Assembly: GCF_947492815.1 (NCBI RefSeq)
Contig: NZ_CANLOB010000005.1
Span: 124,001-188,000 of the forward strand
Reading direction: 5' to 3'
Length of the DNA: 64,000 nt
Origin: an uncultured Dokdonia sp.
GTDB taxonomy: Bacteria > Bacteroidota > Bacteroidia > Flavobacteriales > Flavobacteriaceae
Part shown: positions 51,928-61,749 of the stretch, piece by piece
Numbering within the stretch: position 1 is the first letter of the stretch
Layout: every line of letters starts with the position of its first letter
Translations under genes and position numbers: made by a program
The notes under the pieces: model-generated
Seen by the model: only the letters and a program-made list of their open reading frames with translations
Database searches by the model: none
What the model was told of the DNA's origin: nothing

Positions 51928-54113
51928 AATTTAGGTTGATATTCTTTGTATCCCATTTGCCATAAGGCAAATGAAAAAGTATTTGCATATCTTTTTAATC
52001 TTTCATTTTCTCCTGCATCCATACCTGCATGACCTTCATCAAATTTGACTCCGAATAAAACTGGATTTCTAGATGTATTATTCGCTTGTAGTTTAGCTAC
52101 AAATTTTGCAGGATCCCAAATAACTACGCGACCATCTTTCATCCCTCCAGTAACTAAAGTAGCTGGATAATCTACACCTTTCTTGATGTGATGATAAGAA
52201 TCCATTTCTAATAGAGCTTCAAATTCTTCTTTAATTTCAAAAGTTCCAAACTCTTTTATACTATTCTTTCCGTTAGGTTGTATTTCTGATCGTAACATAT
52301 TTAAAGCTGGAGAAGTTAATATCACAGCTTGATATAAGTCAGGCCTGTCTGTCATGGCTCTACCAGCCATAATGCCTCCAGCGCTTGATCCCCATATTGC
52401 TGTTTTTTCAGTATTAGTATAACCTTCTTTAATCATATATTCTGTAGTAGCGATCATATCTTTCCAAGTATTTGGTTTGGTTGTTTTATAACCAGCTTTA
52501 TGCCAGTCATCTCCTTTTTGTCCACCACCCCTAACGTATGAATATACTAAAATACCACCTTCTATAGCCCAAGTAAGAAAATTAGGGTTAAACGAGATAC
52601 TGCCGGTTCCTCCATATGAACCATAACCGTAGAAAAAAGTAGGAGTATTACCATTTTTAATTAAACCTTTTTTATGAATTATTGTAATTGGAACCATAGC
52701 TCCATCATGAGATGGAATTTCAATATTTTTAACTTCAAGATTATCAAAATCTGAATGTTTTTCTATTGGAATAATAGGTTCTATTTTAAAAGTTCTGCTA
52801 TCAAGATCGTATAAATAATGTATAGCAGGGGAAAGACTCCCCCAAGTACTTATTTTTAAAAAATTTTGATCTATACTTTGAGATTGAATGTTCATTTCTG
52901 ATACGTCTCTAGGAAGTATGACTTCGATTTCTTTATTATTCTCAATTCTATATAACTTTTCTTCAATTCCATTTTTCTGGGCAGTAAAATAAATCCCATC
53001 TTTAGTATTGTGAAATTTAGTAATTACTCTCTCTTTTTTTTCTTTTACTAGTACTTCAGCAGACTCAAAGTTAATATTTGACATTGGTGTTCTACATAAC
53101 TTATTATTAGAACTATTTTTAGAAGTTAAATATACTAGACGATTTTTTTGATCAATTTTGAATCTTTTAATTTTATCTTCCTTTTTAGCTAGTAATTTCC
53201 ATCCAACCTTGTTAGATAATAGATCTTCTTCTTTCTTGTAATAGATGTCATAAAATGAAGAAGAACCGCCTACTACGGCAAATAGATAACCATCTTGTTT
53301 ATCATAATTGTATATAAGGGGAAAATCCTCAGACTGTAATTGGAGTTCTTTATCATGTTTTTTTGAAAAGACATCTATTCTATTGTTTGGGTCGCTACCT
53401 AGTTTATATACAATAGATTGCATATCCATCCAGTATTGCGGACTTGTTGGCTCATTATTAGGACTGTATACGTATATATATCCTGTGTTATTTGATAACC
53501 AGTGTATGCCAGAGAAATTTGTAACACTTTTTTTTACAACACCAGGTAGTATTTTTTTTGTATTTACATCTAAAACAATAATTTCAGATATTTCTTCACC
53601 CTTTTTTGATAGTGCAATAGCTATATTATTACCCTCCCAATCTGGTTTTATATAACTAATTTTATAATCATTTTTTTTAGAATAGTTTCTAGTATCATAA
53701 AGAAGTTCTTCTTTTGAATCAATCTGTGATTTATAATATATATAGTGTGGGTCTTCGTTTTTATTTCCTTTGGTATAAAAAAACTTCCCATTACTACTAT
53801 ATGTTACAAAACTAAATGAAGATTTTTCTTCAGTATTATATGATGCTTGTTTGTCAATTAATCTTTGTCTTCCTGGTATTTTGTCTAAAATGTTAAAAGC
53901 ATATTCGCTTTGGCTCTGTAGCCATTTGACAACAGTAGAATCTTCTAAGTTTTCTAGATTTCTATATGGGTCTTTTATTTCTTTTCCATGATGAATGTCT
54001 GTAGTTAAAACAGATTTAGCAGCTGGAGGTAGGTTTGATTGTTTATCACAAGAAATACAAACGAAAAAAAGAACACATATTTTTATACACGAATATATTT
54101 TTTTTAAAGACAT
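51924..54113 (-). CDS. Prolyl oligopeptidase (S9A) lipoprotein
   Basis: 729 residues. Lipoprotein signal (LFFVCISCDKQ, Cys near 22). N-terminal beta-propeller (about 80-430) and alpha/beta hydrolase: FYGYGSYGG, YVRGGGQKG, IWGSSAGG with Ser577, MKDGRVVIWDPAKF with an Asp, and EGHAGMD with the His. It cuts small peptides after Pro. POPs remove leaders in some lanthipeptide systems (class III), so in this locus it may mature the nearby precursor once exported, or it may just degrade peptides. Its start lies 54 bases after the precursor gene, in one transcript. Confidence 0.88.
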   Translation of the reverse strand: MSLKKIYSCIKICVLFFVCISCDKQSNLPPAAKSVLTTDIHHGKEIKDPYRNLENLEDSTVVKWLQSQSEYAFNILDKIPGRQRLIDKQASYNTEEKSSFSFVTYSSNGKFFYTKGNKNEDPHYIYYKSQIDSKEELLYDTRNYSKKNDYKISYIKPDWEGNNIAIALSKKGEEISEIIVLDVNTKKILPGVVKKSVTNFSGIHWLSNNTGYIYVYSPNNEPTSPQYWMDMQSIVYKLGSDPNNRIDVFSKKHDKELQLQSEDFPLIYNYDKQDGYLFAVVGGSSSFYDIYYKKEEDLLSNKVGWKLLAKKEDKIKRFKIDQKNRLVYLTSKNSSNNKLCRTPMSNINFESAEVLVKEKKERVITKFHNTKDGIYFTAQKNGIEEKLYRIENNKEIEVILPRDVSEMNIQSQSIDQNFLKISTWGSLSPAIHYLYDLDSRTFKIEPIIPIEKHSDFDNLEVKNIEIPSHDGAMVPITIIHKKGLIKNGNTPTFFYGYGSYGGTGSISFNPNFLTWAIEGGILVYSYVRGGGQKGDDWHKAGYKTTKPNTWKDMIATTEYMIKEGYTNTEKTAIWGSSAGGIMAGRAMTDRPDLYQAVILTSPALNMLRSEIQPNGKNSIKEFGTFEIKEEFEALLEMDSYHHIKKGVDYPATLVTGGMKDGRVVIWDPAKFVAKLQANNTSRNPVLFGVKFDEGHAGMDAGENERLKRYANTFSFALWQMGYKEYQPKF

Positions 54114-54166
54114 ATTTGATTTTATTAAAAAGGGTGATAGAAATAAATTATTTTTCTTCTTGTGAT

Positions 54167-54343
54167 CTAGTTACCACATGCATGATCTTTAGTAATTTTA
54201 TTTGGACAATTTTCTGGATCACCTTGTTTTGATTTATCTCCACAATTAACACCTACCGTACCACCACGTATTTTTCTAGTTTCATCCTTACTTAATTCAG
54301 AGATAGTAATTTTTTTTAGATTTAATTTTTTCATTTTTTTCAT
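54167..54343 (-). CDS. Double-glycine lanthipeptide-type precursor peptide
   Basis: 55-58 residues; two in-frame ATG codons (54343, 54334). Leader MKKLNLKKITISELSKDE-type with the processing motif IRGG at residues 22-25 of the shorter form, matching Bacteroidetes GG-leader RiPPs. The core has Cys at 31, 43 and 53 and Ser/Thr at 26, 35 and 48, so one to three thioether rings are possible. The POP gene follows on the same strand and LanC faces it. Too short for ordinary gene callers. Modification is inference. Confidence 0.75.
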   Translation of the reverse strand: MKKMKKLNLKKITISELSKDETRKIRGGTVGVNCGDKSKQGDPENCPNKITKDHACGN

Positions 54344-54450
54344 TTTTATAATTCACCCAAAAGTAAAAATTAATAGTATAGATGCTAATTTTTTTTATAA
54401 GGTTATACTCTTAATTCTAGAATTAAGAGTAGTTGTGATGATCTAATCTT

Positions 54451-56169
54451 TTATCTGTCAGGATTTTGTAGTTTTTTTATGAAATATGAAGGATAAATTC
54501 CTGTTTTCTTGTGGAAATATTTAGAAAATACTTCCGGGGAGTTAAATCCTGCTTCTGTTGCAATTGCTTTTATAGTGTAGTTTCGTAATGTATGATTTTT
54601 TTTTAATTCATTGATTATGTAATTTATTCTCAAATCATTTATATATGGAGAAAAGTTTTTTTGTTTATAATGTTTAATAACTCTTGTTAAATATTTAGAG
54701 TTTGTTTGCATTTGTTTAGCTAATATATTAGTGGTTAAGTTAACTTTATTAAAACCATTTTGTTTTTCAAATTCATCTAAGCTAGCTAAAATTTTATCAA
54801 TTACATGACTTGAAATTCCTATAGGAATTTTTTCTCCTTTCTCCTTTTTGTTTTTTTCTTTGGATATAAACAGTTTTTCCGCTTGATTGGAATTCATTAA
54901 TTTTTCAAACCTTGATTTATATTTCTTTTTATTTTTGAAATTAAAGATTAGTAATGTAGAGGTTATAATTATAATAATAATTGCTAGTATTAAATAAATA
55001 TTTGATTCTTTATTTTTAATCTTCAAAGTATTGATTAACCTTTCTTTTTCAAAAACTAAGTTTGGAGTATCATAATCTCTTTCTAGTTTAATGTTTAAAT
55101 CAACTAGGTTATGATCTAGAATACTATCATATTTTAATAAGCGCGTTATATAGTAGAGTTGTTGCTTAGTATCATTTTTTGATTTATAATAATCTATTAT
55201 TGCTGTATAAGAAGATCTAATTTCTGGGATTAAATAGTCTGTAGAATTAATTAACGAATCAACTTTTTTAAAATAAGTGATAGATTTTTTAGTATCACCT
55301 ATTTTATTATATGATTCACCTAGGTAATAATATCCATCTATAATATTATAGTTTTCAAAATGTAAATATTTTTTAGATTCAGAATTTTTTTTAAATGCTT
55401 CTTTAATTTTTGTTATTGATTTATTATAATTTTTACAATAATAATCAAGGATACCGTCATTTAAGATAAAATAACTTTTTATGGAGCTTTTTTTAGCTAA
55501 TGTTAAACCTTCCTTATTATATAAAAGTGCAGAATCTATTTCTTTATTTCTTCTATGAGTAATTACTAATTCTGAAAGTGTTGCTAAATAACTTGTAAAG
55601 TTTAATGTATCTAATTTTGTTTTTTCGTAAACTAAACATTTCTTTAGAAGAATTTTTGCTTCATTATATTTTCCTATTCTTCGTTTTAATAAAGCTATGT
55701 TATGATATATGATGTATTCATAAACAGAATCATTCTTTTTTTTTGCAAATTCTAATCCTTTTAAATAACTATCAAGAGCTTCATTGAAAAAAGCCTTACT
55801 GGCATAAGAAAATCCCTTATTTACATATAGTTTTGTAGGGTAATCAATAATTTTTGATTCCTCACTATATACAATAGCACTATCTATATACGAAATATGT
55901 TTTTCTAAGTTATTTCCATATACTTGGGCCATTATTTCATACCCGTACACTATATTACGAGTCTTATTTTTTTTATACTTTCGGAGTATCACTTCAGCGT
56001 ATAAACTATCTCTTTTTTTATTGATGTTGTAAAGTTCATAAAAATCAATAACTAATTGATGTGTATCTAACTTCTCTAAAGAATCAATTAAAGATAAGTT
56101 ATGTTCTTGACTATATGATATCTGAAAAAATAAAAATAAAAATAAAATAAAAATATTTTTCAAGGACAT
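54451..56169 (-). CDS. TPR-AraC membrane regulator
   Basis: 572 residues from the ATG at 56169 (start of a signal-like segment ending SYSQ; 23 residues of the longer frame are dropped). TPR-like helices in the periplasmic half (about 25-370), one membrane span (NIYLILAIIIIIITSTLLIF) near 395, then a cytosolic AraC DNA-binding domain with LTTNILAKQMQTNSKYLTRV and YTIKAIATEAGFNSPEVFSK. Such one-protein sensor-regulators are common in Bacteroidetes. It lies upstream of the precursor gene and probably controls that locus. Confidence 0.85.
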   Translation of the reverse strand: MSLKNIFILFLFLFFQISYSQEHNLSLIDSLEKLDTHQLVIDFYELYNINKKRDSLYAEVILRKYKKNKTRNIVYGYEIMAQVYGNNLEKHISYIDSAIVYSEESKIIDYPTKLYVNKGFSYASKAFFNEALDSYLKGLEFAKKKNDSVYEYIIYHNIALLKRRIGKYNEAKILLKKCLVYEKTKLDTLNFTSYLATLSELVITHRRNKEIDSALLYNKEGLTLAKKSSIKSYFILNDGILDYYCKNYNKSITKIKEAFKKNSESKKYLHFENYNIIDGYYYLGESYNKIGDTKKSITYFKKVDSLINSTDYLIPEIRSSYTAIIDYYKSKNDTKQQLYYITRLLKYDSILDHNLVDLNIKLERDYDTPNLVFEKERLINTLKIKNKESNIYLILAIIIIIITSTLLIFNFKNKKKYKSRFEKLMNSNQAEKLFISKEKNKKEKGEKIPIGISSHVIDKILASLDEFEKQNGFNKVNLTTNILAKQMQTNSKYLTRVIKHYKQKNFSPYINDLRINYIINELKKNHTLRNYTIKAIATEAGFNSPEVFSKYFHKKTGIYPSYFIKKLQNPDR

Positions 56170-56240
56170 TATTAAATATCTTTTAAGGAGCATTTTTTGT
56201 AATATACAATAATATGTTAGACCTATTTTACAAGTCAAAC

Positions 56241-56717
56241 CTATATCACCCTTCTCACTTCTACAAAGGCACGTTTCCAGTATTTTTCTTCTAGGGATGA
56301 AGTAAGGACACCTTTGGAAGAGGTAGAATGTATAAAATAGATCTGTCCGCTTTTTACAGCAGTCACGAGGCCAACATGATTGATATTTCGGCTGTTTTTA
56401 TTAGTTCTAAAAAATACCAAATCGCCAGCACGGGCACTGCTTTTTGAAACAGGTTTTCCTTTTTTTGCCATATCACGAGATACCCGTGGTAAGACAATGT
56501 TTTCTTTTTGGAAAGCTACATATACCAATCCTGAACAATCCATCCCTTTTGAGGTGGTACCACCAAATTTATACTTGGTCCCCGTAAATGCTTGGGCTTG
56601 TAATACAATACGTTCTGTTTTGGTAGGTGTTTTACGACTTTTAGAGGTTACTTTTTTAGAACCTCCACAAGAGGTGAGTACTGCAGCAGTAAAAAGAAAA
56701 AGGAATAGTTTTTTCAT
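56241..56717 (-). CDS. NlpC/P60 (C40) lipoprotein peptidase
   Basis: 158 residues. Lipobox LTSCGGS (Cys17), then a C40 domain: TGTKYKFGGTTSKGMDCSGLV with nucleophile Cys61, INHVGLV with His114, and YFIHSTSS with His130. Hydrolyses the gamma-D-glutamyl-diaminopimelate link of peptidoglycan in the periplasm. About 270 bases downstream of lpxB on the same strand. Confidence 0.95.
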   Translation of the reverse strand: MKKLFLFLFTAAVLTSCGGSKKVTSKSRKTPTKTERIVLQAQAFTGTKYKFGGTTSKGMDCSGLVYVAFQKENIVLPRVSRDMAKKGKPVSKSSARAGDLVFFRTNKNSRNINHVGLVTAVKSGQIYFIHSTSSKGVLTSSLEEKYWKRAFVEVRRVI

Positions 56718-56943
56718 AAAGTAGGTATGTTATAAGATTCAGGTAAAACAAATATGGGGAAAATATAACAGATGCAAAAAAAGAAAAGAGAGAATAGAAC
56801 AGAACAGAGAATAGATTATACACCCAAATTAGAGAGATATTCTATTTTTAATCAATAAAAATAGAATAAGGTGATTGAGTGATTTTCGCTTTTCGCGAAA
56901 ATTGTATCGAAATTACCGAATGTCAAAAAAAGTATAAATTAAA

Positions 56944-57003
56944 CGACTCACGACTCACGACTCACGACTCACGACTCACGACTCACGACTCACGACTTAC
57001 GAC
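56944..57003. repeat. Tandem 7-bp repeat CGACTCA
   Basis: Seven perfect units of CGACTCA (56944-56992) plus a CGACTTA and a partial unit. The lpxB stop codon lies in the unit nearest its coding end. A short relative (CGACTTATGACTA) sits at 63706-63718, beside the HlyD terminator. Confidence 0.9.
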
Positions 57004-58105
57004 TATTTGCTACAATAAGCTTTGCGGCTTTTGCACTCGCACCACGACCACCTAGTTTTTGTTCTAAGTCATAGTAATCTGCAAAAATCTGACCTCTATG
57101 ATAATCGTCTAAGATTTGGGTTAACGATGCTTTCAGAGTTTTGGTAGTAAAATCATTTTGGATTAATTCTGTGACTACAGGTTTATCCATAATCAGATTT
57201 ACCAATGAAATATAATCCAATTTAATAATGCGTTTGGCAATCTCATAAGAGATACGGCTTCCTTTATAGCAAACTACTTGCGGTACCTTAAATAACGCGG
57301 CTTCTAAGGTGGCGGTGCCAGAAGTCACCAGTGCGGCATTTGCAAAACTGAGTACATCATACGTTTTATTCATAATCAAGCGTACCTGCGAATTTTTAAG
57401 AAATGGCGCATAAAAAGAAACATCTTGGCTAGGCGCGCCCGCAATTACAAATTGATAGTCAGGATAGTCATCTACCACACTTAACATTACGCTTAACATG
57501 GCATTAATTTCTTGCTTACGACTTCCTGGGAGTAACGCAATCATAGGGCGGTCATCAAGATCGTGTTCTTTTGTAAACACATCAGGATCGGCTTGCGTAC
57601 GTCCCGAAATAGCATCTATAAGCGGGTGTCCTACAAAATGCACAGGATACTGGTATTTTGCATAAAATCCTTCTACAAAAGGTAAGATCACATACATATG
57701 ATCTATGGTAGTTTTAATCGTCTTTACACGACTTGCACGCGAAGCCCACACTTGCGGGCTGATATAATAATGTGTGTTATATCCTTGTGCTTTTGCCCAC
57801 TTTGCAATGCGTAAATTGAAACCTGAATTGTCTATAAAAATAAGTATATCTGGCTGGAAGGCAGCAATGTCTTTTTTACATGCACTGATAAATCCTAAAA
57901 TGGTAAAGAGATTTCTTAAAATTTCTACAAATCCCATAAAAGCACGCTCTTTATAATGTGTAACTAAGGTGCCTCCTACATCTTGCATAAGATCACCACC
58001 CCAAAAACGTATATCTGCTTCTGGGTCTTCATGATATAAAGCCTTCATGAGATTTGATCCATGTAAATCTCCACTAGCTTCTCCTACAAGTATGTAATAT
58101 TTCAT
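56990..58105 (-). CDS. lpxB: Lipid-A-disaccharide synthase
   Basis: 371 residues. YILVGEASGDLHGSNLMKAL at the start, the RFWGGDLMQDVGG motif, PDILIFIDNSGFNLRIAKWA, HYYISPQVWASRASRVKTI and ALLPGSRKQEI mark GT19 LpxB, which joins UDP-diacylglucosamine with lipid X in lipid A synthesis at the inner membrane. The last residues (SRKS) and the stop are encoded by the tandem repeat. Upstream is a small membrane gene and surE, a normal Bacteroidetes arrangement. Confidence 0.96.
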   Translation of the reverse strand: MKYYILVGEASGDLHGSNLMKALYHEDPEADIRFWGGDLMQDVGGTLVTHYKERAFMGFVEILRNLFTILGFISACKKDIAAFQPDILIFIDNSGFNLRIAKWAKAQGYNTHYYISPQVWASRASRVKTIKTTIDHMYVILPFVEGFYAKYQYPVHFVGHPLIDAISGRTQADPDVFTKEHDLDDRPMIALLPGSRKQEINAMLSVMLSVVDDYPDYQFVIAGAPSQDVSFYAPFLKNSQVRLIMNKTYDVLSFANAALVTSGTATLEAALFKVPQVVCYKGSRISYEIAKRIIKLDYISLVNLIMDKPVVTELIQNDFTTKTLKASLTQILDDYHRGQIFADYYDLEQKLGGRGASAKAAKLIVANSRKS

Positions 58106-58175
58106 TTATTTAAAATTTTTATTCCGTTTAAAACGAAATAAATAAAGAATTTATGCTTGAATCAATTGCTACGTT

Positions 58176-58200
58176 CCTGTCTACCGTCAGGCAGGTTTGC
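58176..58200. repeat. GC-rich extragenic repeat, second copy
   Basis: CCTGTCTACCGTCAGGCAGG followed by TTTGC; on the other strand it resembles the unit at 2292-2313 (GCAAACCT + CCTG...CAGG). Confidence 0.5.
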
Positions 58201-58263
58201 ATACTAAATTTAAGTATTGAAATACGTAAACAACTACTTAAATGTATGTACGCTTATTTCAAT

Positions 58264-58542
58264 TTATAAAAATTTGCGCACCATTACTAAAACGGCGATG
58301 ATAACCGTTATTAAAAGAACGCCACGGGCTTTGTAATCTTGTTTCTTTTTAATAAAAATAAAGAAAGCAACCAGATTCAATATGGCACCTAAAGTGACAA
58401 TTTTACCAAAATACCCTTCATCCATTGATTTTTGAATTGTTACATCAACGCTATAATCAGAAAATGCCATGATATATAAATATACACCTATCGCATTAGC
58501 AATGAGTCCTATAATAGCTCCAGAAATGATGTCTTTTTTCAT
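58264..58542 (-). CDS. Small membrane protein between lpxB and surE
   Basis: 92 residues, three hydrophobic segments (SGAIIGLIANAIGVYLYIMA, VTLGAILNLVAFFIFI and GVLLITVIIAVLVMV). Same strand as both neighbours. No function known; conserved gene order suggests an envelope role. Confidence 0.75.
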   Translation of the reverse strand: MKKDIISGAIIGLIANAIGVYLYIMAFSDYSVDVTIQKSMDEGYFGKIVTLGAILNLVAFFIFIKKKQDYKARGVLLITVIIAVLVMVRKFL

Positions 58543-58611
58543 AAATAATGGCTAGATTAGTATAGATTGTTTATGCAAAAATAACAATCCTTTTTGAGGT
58601 GTAGCTGTTTA

Positions 58612-58660
58612 TGTTTCGTACTTCGATAAACTCAGTATAAACTTCACTTTCGTGAAAGCG
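58612..58660. repeat. Composite extragenic repeat with decayed palindrome
   Basis: TTCGATAAACTCAGTATAAA, a type of repeat I recall from other Bacteroidetes, followed by CACTTTCGTGAAAGCG (58645-58660), a copy of the iterated palindrome with two changes, and TATAAAAC. Other decayed relatives are at 4021-4034 and 56888-56900. Confidence 0.5.
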
Positions 58661-58678
58661 TATAAAACAATAGTTATA

Positions 58679-59452
58679 TTAAAAATCTAAACTGTTCAAT
58701 TCTTGAATGGCGTGATGTGCTGTGAGATCAAATTGGGTAGGAACAATGCTTACATATCCTTGAGCAAGTGCCCACTCATCAGTATCTTCTCCTTTATCTT
58801 GATTAATAAATTCTCCTGTTAACCAATAGTAATCACGTCCTTGCGGACTTGTGCGTTTATCAAAATCTTCTACCCACATCGCTTTTGCTTGACGGCATAC
58901 TTTAGTCCCTTTAATTTCCGAAAGTGGTAGTTTAGGGATATTTACATTGAGTACGACACCTTTGGGAAGACCGCTTTTTAATACTTGTTCAGTAATTGAT
59001 TTTACAAAGGACCTGCAAGCTTCAAAATCTGCATCTGCACTGTAATCTAACAGCGAAAAACCAATCGCAGGAATACCTTCTATACCAGCCTCTACAGCTG
59101 CACTCATAGTGCCACTATAAATCACGTTAATAGAAGAATTACTTCCATGATTAATACCACTTACACAAAGATCTGGCGAGCGATCTAGTATCTGTTGATT
59201 CGCTAGTTTTACACAATCGGCTGGAGTGCCAGAACAACTATATTCTTTATGCGCTGCTTCTTTGTCATACACAAAAGGATCACAGTAAAGCGTGTTATTA
59301 ATAGTGATAGCGTGTCCCATAGCACTTTGCGGGCTGTCTGGTGCTACCACAATAACATCTCCTATAGTACACATTACCTCGATGAGTGTGCGTATGCCTT
59401 TTGCTGTAATGCCATCGTCATTAGTAATAAGAATAAGTGGTTTTTTTTCCAT
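58679..59452 (-). CDS. surE: 5'/3'-nucleotidase SurE
   Basis: 257 residues. ILITNDDGITAKGIRTL at the N-terminus holds the metal ligands (NDD), followed by VVAPDSPQSAMGHAIT, CSGTPADCVKLA and VSGINHGSNSS. SurE dephosphorylates nucleoside monophosphates. The family length (about 250-260) fits. Upstream of the small membrane gene and lpxB; divergent from prc. Confidence 0.96.
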   Translation of the reverse strand: MEKKPLILITNDDGITAKGIRTLIEVMCTIGDVIVVAPDSPQSAMGHAITINNTLYCDPFVYDKEAAHKEYSCSGTPADCVKLANQQILDRSPDLCVSGINHGSNSSINVIYSGTMSAAVEAGIEGIPAIGFSLLDYSADADFEACRSFVKSITEQVLKSGLPKGVVLNVNIPKLPLSEIKGTKVCRQAKAMWVEDFDKRTSPQGRDYYWLTGEFINQDKGEDTDEWALAQGYVSIVPTQFDLTAHHAIQELNSLDF

Positions 59453-59586
59453 GTGTATATAAAGTTGGATTCTATGCGCGAAAATACGTAAATTGCTTCT
59501 CTTTAGTGCCTGTTGAGGTTTAACAAAAAATTACAACCATTATTTATACTCTGGCACAATTTTTAATGTACATTGGTAGTTAAAAA

Positions 59587-61746
59587 ATGCAAATACGTAA
59601 TTTTATGAGAAGTAATTTAAAGTTAATAGCTCTTGCTCTGCTATTTTCGGTGGCGAGCTGTAGTTTTACTACAAAAGAAGTTGAAGAAGATCCAGATAAA
59701 GACAAATTACTATTAGATTTAATATCTTATGTTATAGAGCGTGGTCATTTTGATGCAAAAGACATGGATGATACGTTTTCGGCATCAGTTTTTGAAGATT
59801 ATATTGATGCATTAGATCCATATAGACGCTTTTTTCACAAAAAAGATATAGAAGAGTTTGCTGCTTACAAAGACAAAATAGATGATATGGTAAAGGAAAA
59901 AGATCTTACGTTCTTTGATCTGACTTACCAGCGTTATTTAGAGCGTTTTAAAGAGGCAAAAGAAGCACAGAATGCAATTCTAGAAAAACCATTTGATTTT
60001 TCTAAGCGTGAGACTATTGATACAGAGTATGAAAAACTAGCCTACGCAAAGAATAAAAAAGAAATCAAAGAGCGTTGGAGATTACAATTAAAATTAAATG
60101 CATTGAGTACTTTTTATGACATGAAAGATACTCAGGAAACGCAACTAGCAGATGGAAAAGAAGTAGAAGAGGTACTTACAGATGTACAGATAGAAGAGAA
60201 AGCTAGAAAAGAAATCACAGAAAGTACTGCTAACTTTTTTGATCTTACAGAAGAGCTTGAGCGTAAAGATTATTTTGCAACATTTTTAAATGCGATTGTA
60301 GAAGAGTTTGATCCACATACAAATTACTTTGCTCCTGTAGCTAAAGATCGATTTGACCAACGTATGAGTGGTCAGTTTGAAGGGATTGGAGCTCGTCTTC
60401 AAAAAAGAAATGGAGCGGTACACGTAACTGATATTATTTCTGGAGGACCTGCTTGGAGACAAGAAGAATTACAAGCTGGAGATATTATATTAAAAGTAGC
60501 TCAAGATGGAGATGACCAAGCTACTAGTATTCAAGGAATGCGTCTTGATGATGCTATCAAACTTATAAAAGGCCCTAAAGACACCAAAGTAACACTTAAC
60601 GTAAAGCGTAAGATAGATGGGAGTATCAAAGATATTGTAATTACAAGAGATGTTGTTTTACTAGAAGAGACTTATGCAAAATCTGCTGCTGTACGTAAAG
60701 ATGATCGTAATTATGGAATCATTAATTTACCTAGTTTTTACTTTGATACAGAAAATGCTGGAGGACGTAATGCAGCTTCAGATATAAAACAAGAAATCAT
60801 TCGCCTTAAGAAACAAGGAATGGAAGGTCTTGTGATAGATTTACGTAATAATGGTGGTGGATCTTTAAAAGCGGTTGTAGATATGGCTGGACTTTTTATA
60901 AAAGAAGGACCTGTAGTACAAGTAAAGTCTAGTGATGATACACCAGATATCCTTAATGATGAAGATAAAAGTATTCTATGGGATGGACCACTCGTAATTC
61001 TTGTAAATGAAAATTCAGCTTCAGCTAGTGAAATCCTAGCGGCAGCAATGCAAGATTATAAAAGAGCTATTATTATAGGTGGAAAACAAACTTTTGGAAA
61101 AGGAACAGTACAACGTTTCTTCCCATTAAATAGATGGTTGCGTTCTAATGATTATGGAGATATAGGATCGCTTAAAGTAACTATTCAGAAGTTTTACCGT
61201 GTCAATGGAGGTTCGACACAACTAGAAGGTGTAAAGAGTGATGTCGTTGTTCCAGATGTATATAGCTATATAGATATAGGAGAACGTGATCAAGAGAATC
61301 CATTACCTTGGGATAGAATAAGAGCAGCTTCTTATGATGCATGGGATGGATATATTGATTATGAAAAAACAATAGAAAGTAGTGTTGCTCGTATTTCAAA
61401 AAGCGAACAACTTAAATTGATAAATGATTATGCAAAATGGCTTAAAGACCGCCGCGAAGACACTGAGTGGGATTTAAGTTATGAAGGGTATAAAAATAGA
61501 GTTTTAAAAAGTGAAGAAGAAACAAAGCGTTTTGATGCCATAGATGATTATGCTTCTAATCTTACGTATAAGTCTTTACCTTATGAATTAAAACTTTTTG
61601 AAAATGATACCGTGCTAAAAGACAAAAGAGAACGTTGGCACAAAAGTCTTGCAAGTGATGTATATGTAGAAGAGGCAATTAACGTATTACAAGACTTAAA
61701 AATTAATAATATTAGAAAGAGTAAAATTGCAGCGATAAAAGATTAA
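59587..61746 (+). CDS. prc: Carboxy-terminal processing peptidase (Prc/Tsp)
   Basis: 719 residues. Lipoprotein signal (ALLFSVASCSF). A PDZ domain around 250-340 follows EEFDPHTNYFAP; the S41 protease core has SASASEILAAAMQDY with Ser479 and GKQTFGKGTVQ with Lys505, the Ser-Lys dyad of Tsp, then a DUF3340 C-terminal region. Cuts proteins from the C-terminus in the periplasm. An ATG six codons later could be the true start. Four bases from the following permease. Confidence 0.93.
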   Translation: MQIRNFMRSNLKLIALALLFSVASCSFTTKEVEEDPDKDKLLLDLISYVIERGHFDAKDMDDTFSASVFEDYIDALDPYRRFFHKKDIEEFAAYKDKIDDMVKEKDLTFFDLTYQRYLERFKEAKEAQNAILEKPFDFSKRETIDTEYEKLAYAKNKKEIKERWRLQLKLNALSTFYDMKDTQETQLADGKEVEEVLTDVQIEEKARKEITESTANFFDLTEELERKDYFATFLNAIVEEFDPHTNYFAPVAKDRFDQRMSGQFEGIGARLQKRNGAVHVTDIISGGPAWRQEELQAGDIILKVAQDGDDQATSIQGMRLDDAIKLIKGPKDTKVTLNVKRKIDGSIKDIVITRDVVLLEETYAKSAAVRKDDRNYGIINLPSFYFDTENAGGRNAASDIKQEIIRLKKQGMEGLVIDLRNNGGGSLKAVVDMAGLFIKEGPVVQVKSSDDTPDILNDEDKSILWDGPLVILVNENSASASEILAAAMQDYKRAIIIGGKQTFGKGTVQRFFPLNRWLRSNDYGDIGSLKVTIQKFYRVNGGSTQLEGVKSDVVVPDVYSYIDIGERDQENPLPWDRIRAASYDAWDGYIDYEKTIESSVARISKSEQLKLINDYAKWLKDRREDTEWDLSYEGYKNRVLKSEEETKRFDAIDDYASNLTYKSLPYELKLFENDTVLKDKRERWHKSLASDVYVEEAINVLQDLKINNIRKSKIAAIKD

Positions 61747-61749
61747 TTT

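Noticed and set aside
54035..54232. 65-codon plus-strand frame across the POP start and precursor gene
   Set aside because: Antisense to two better supported genes.
56944..57003. Tandem CGACTCA as a CRISPR array
   Set aside because: Units are 7 bases with no spacers and no cas genes are in view.
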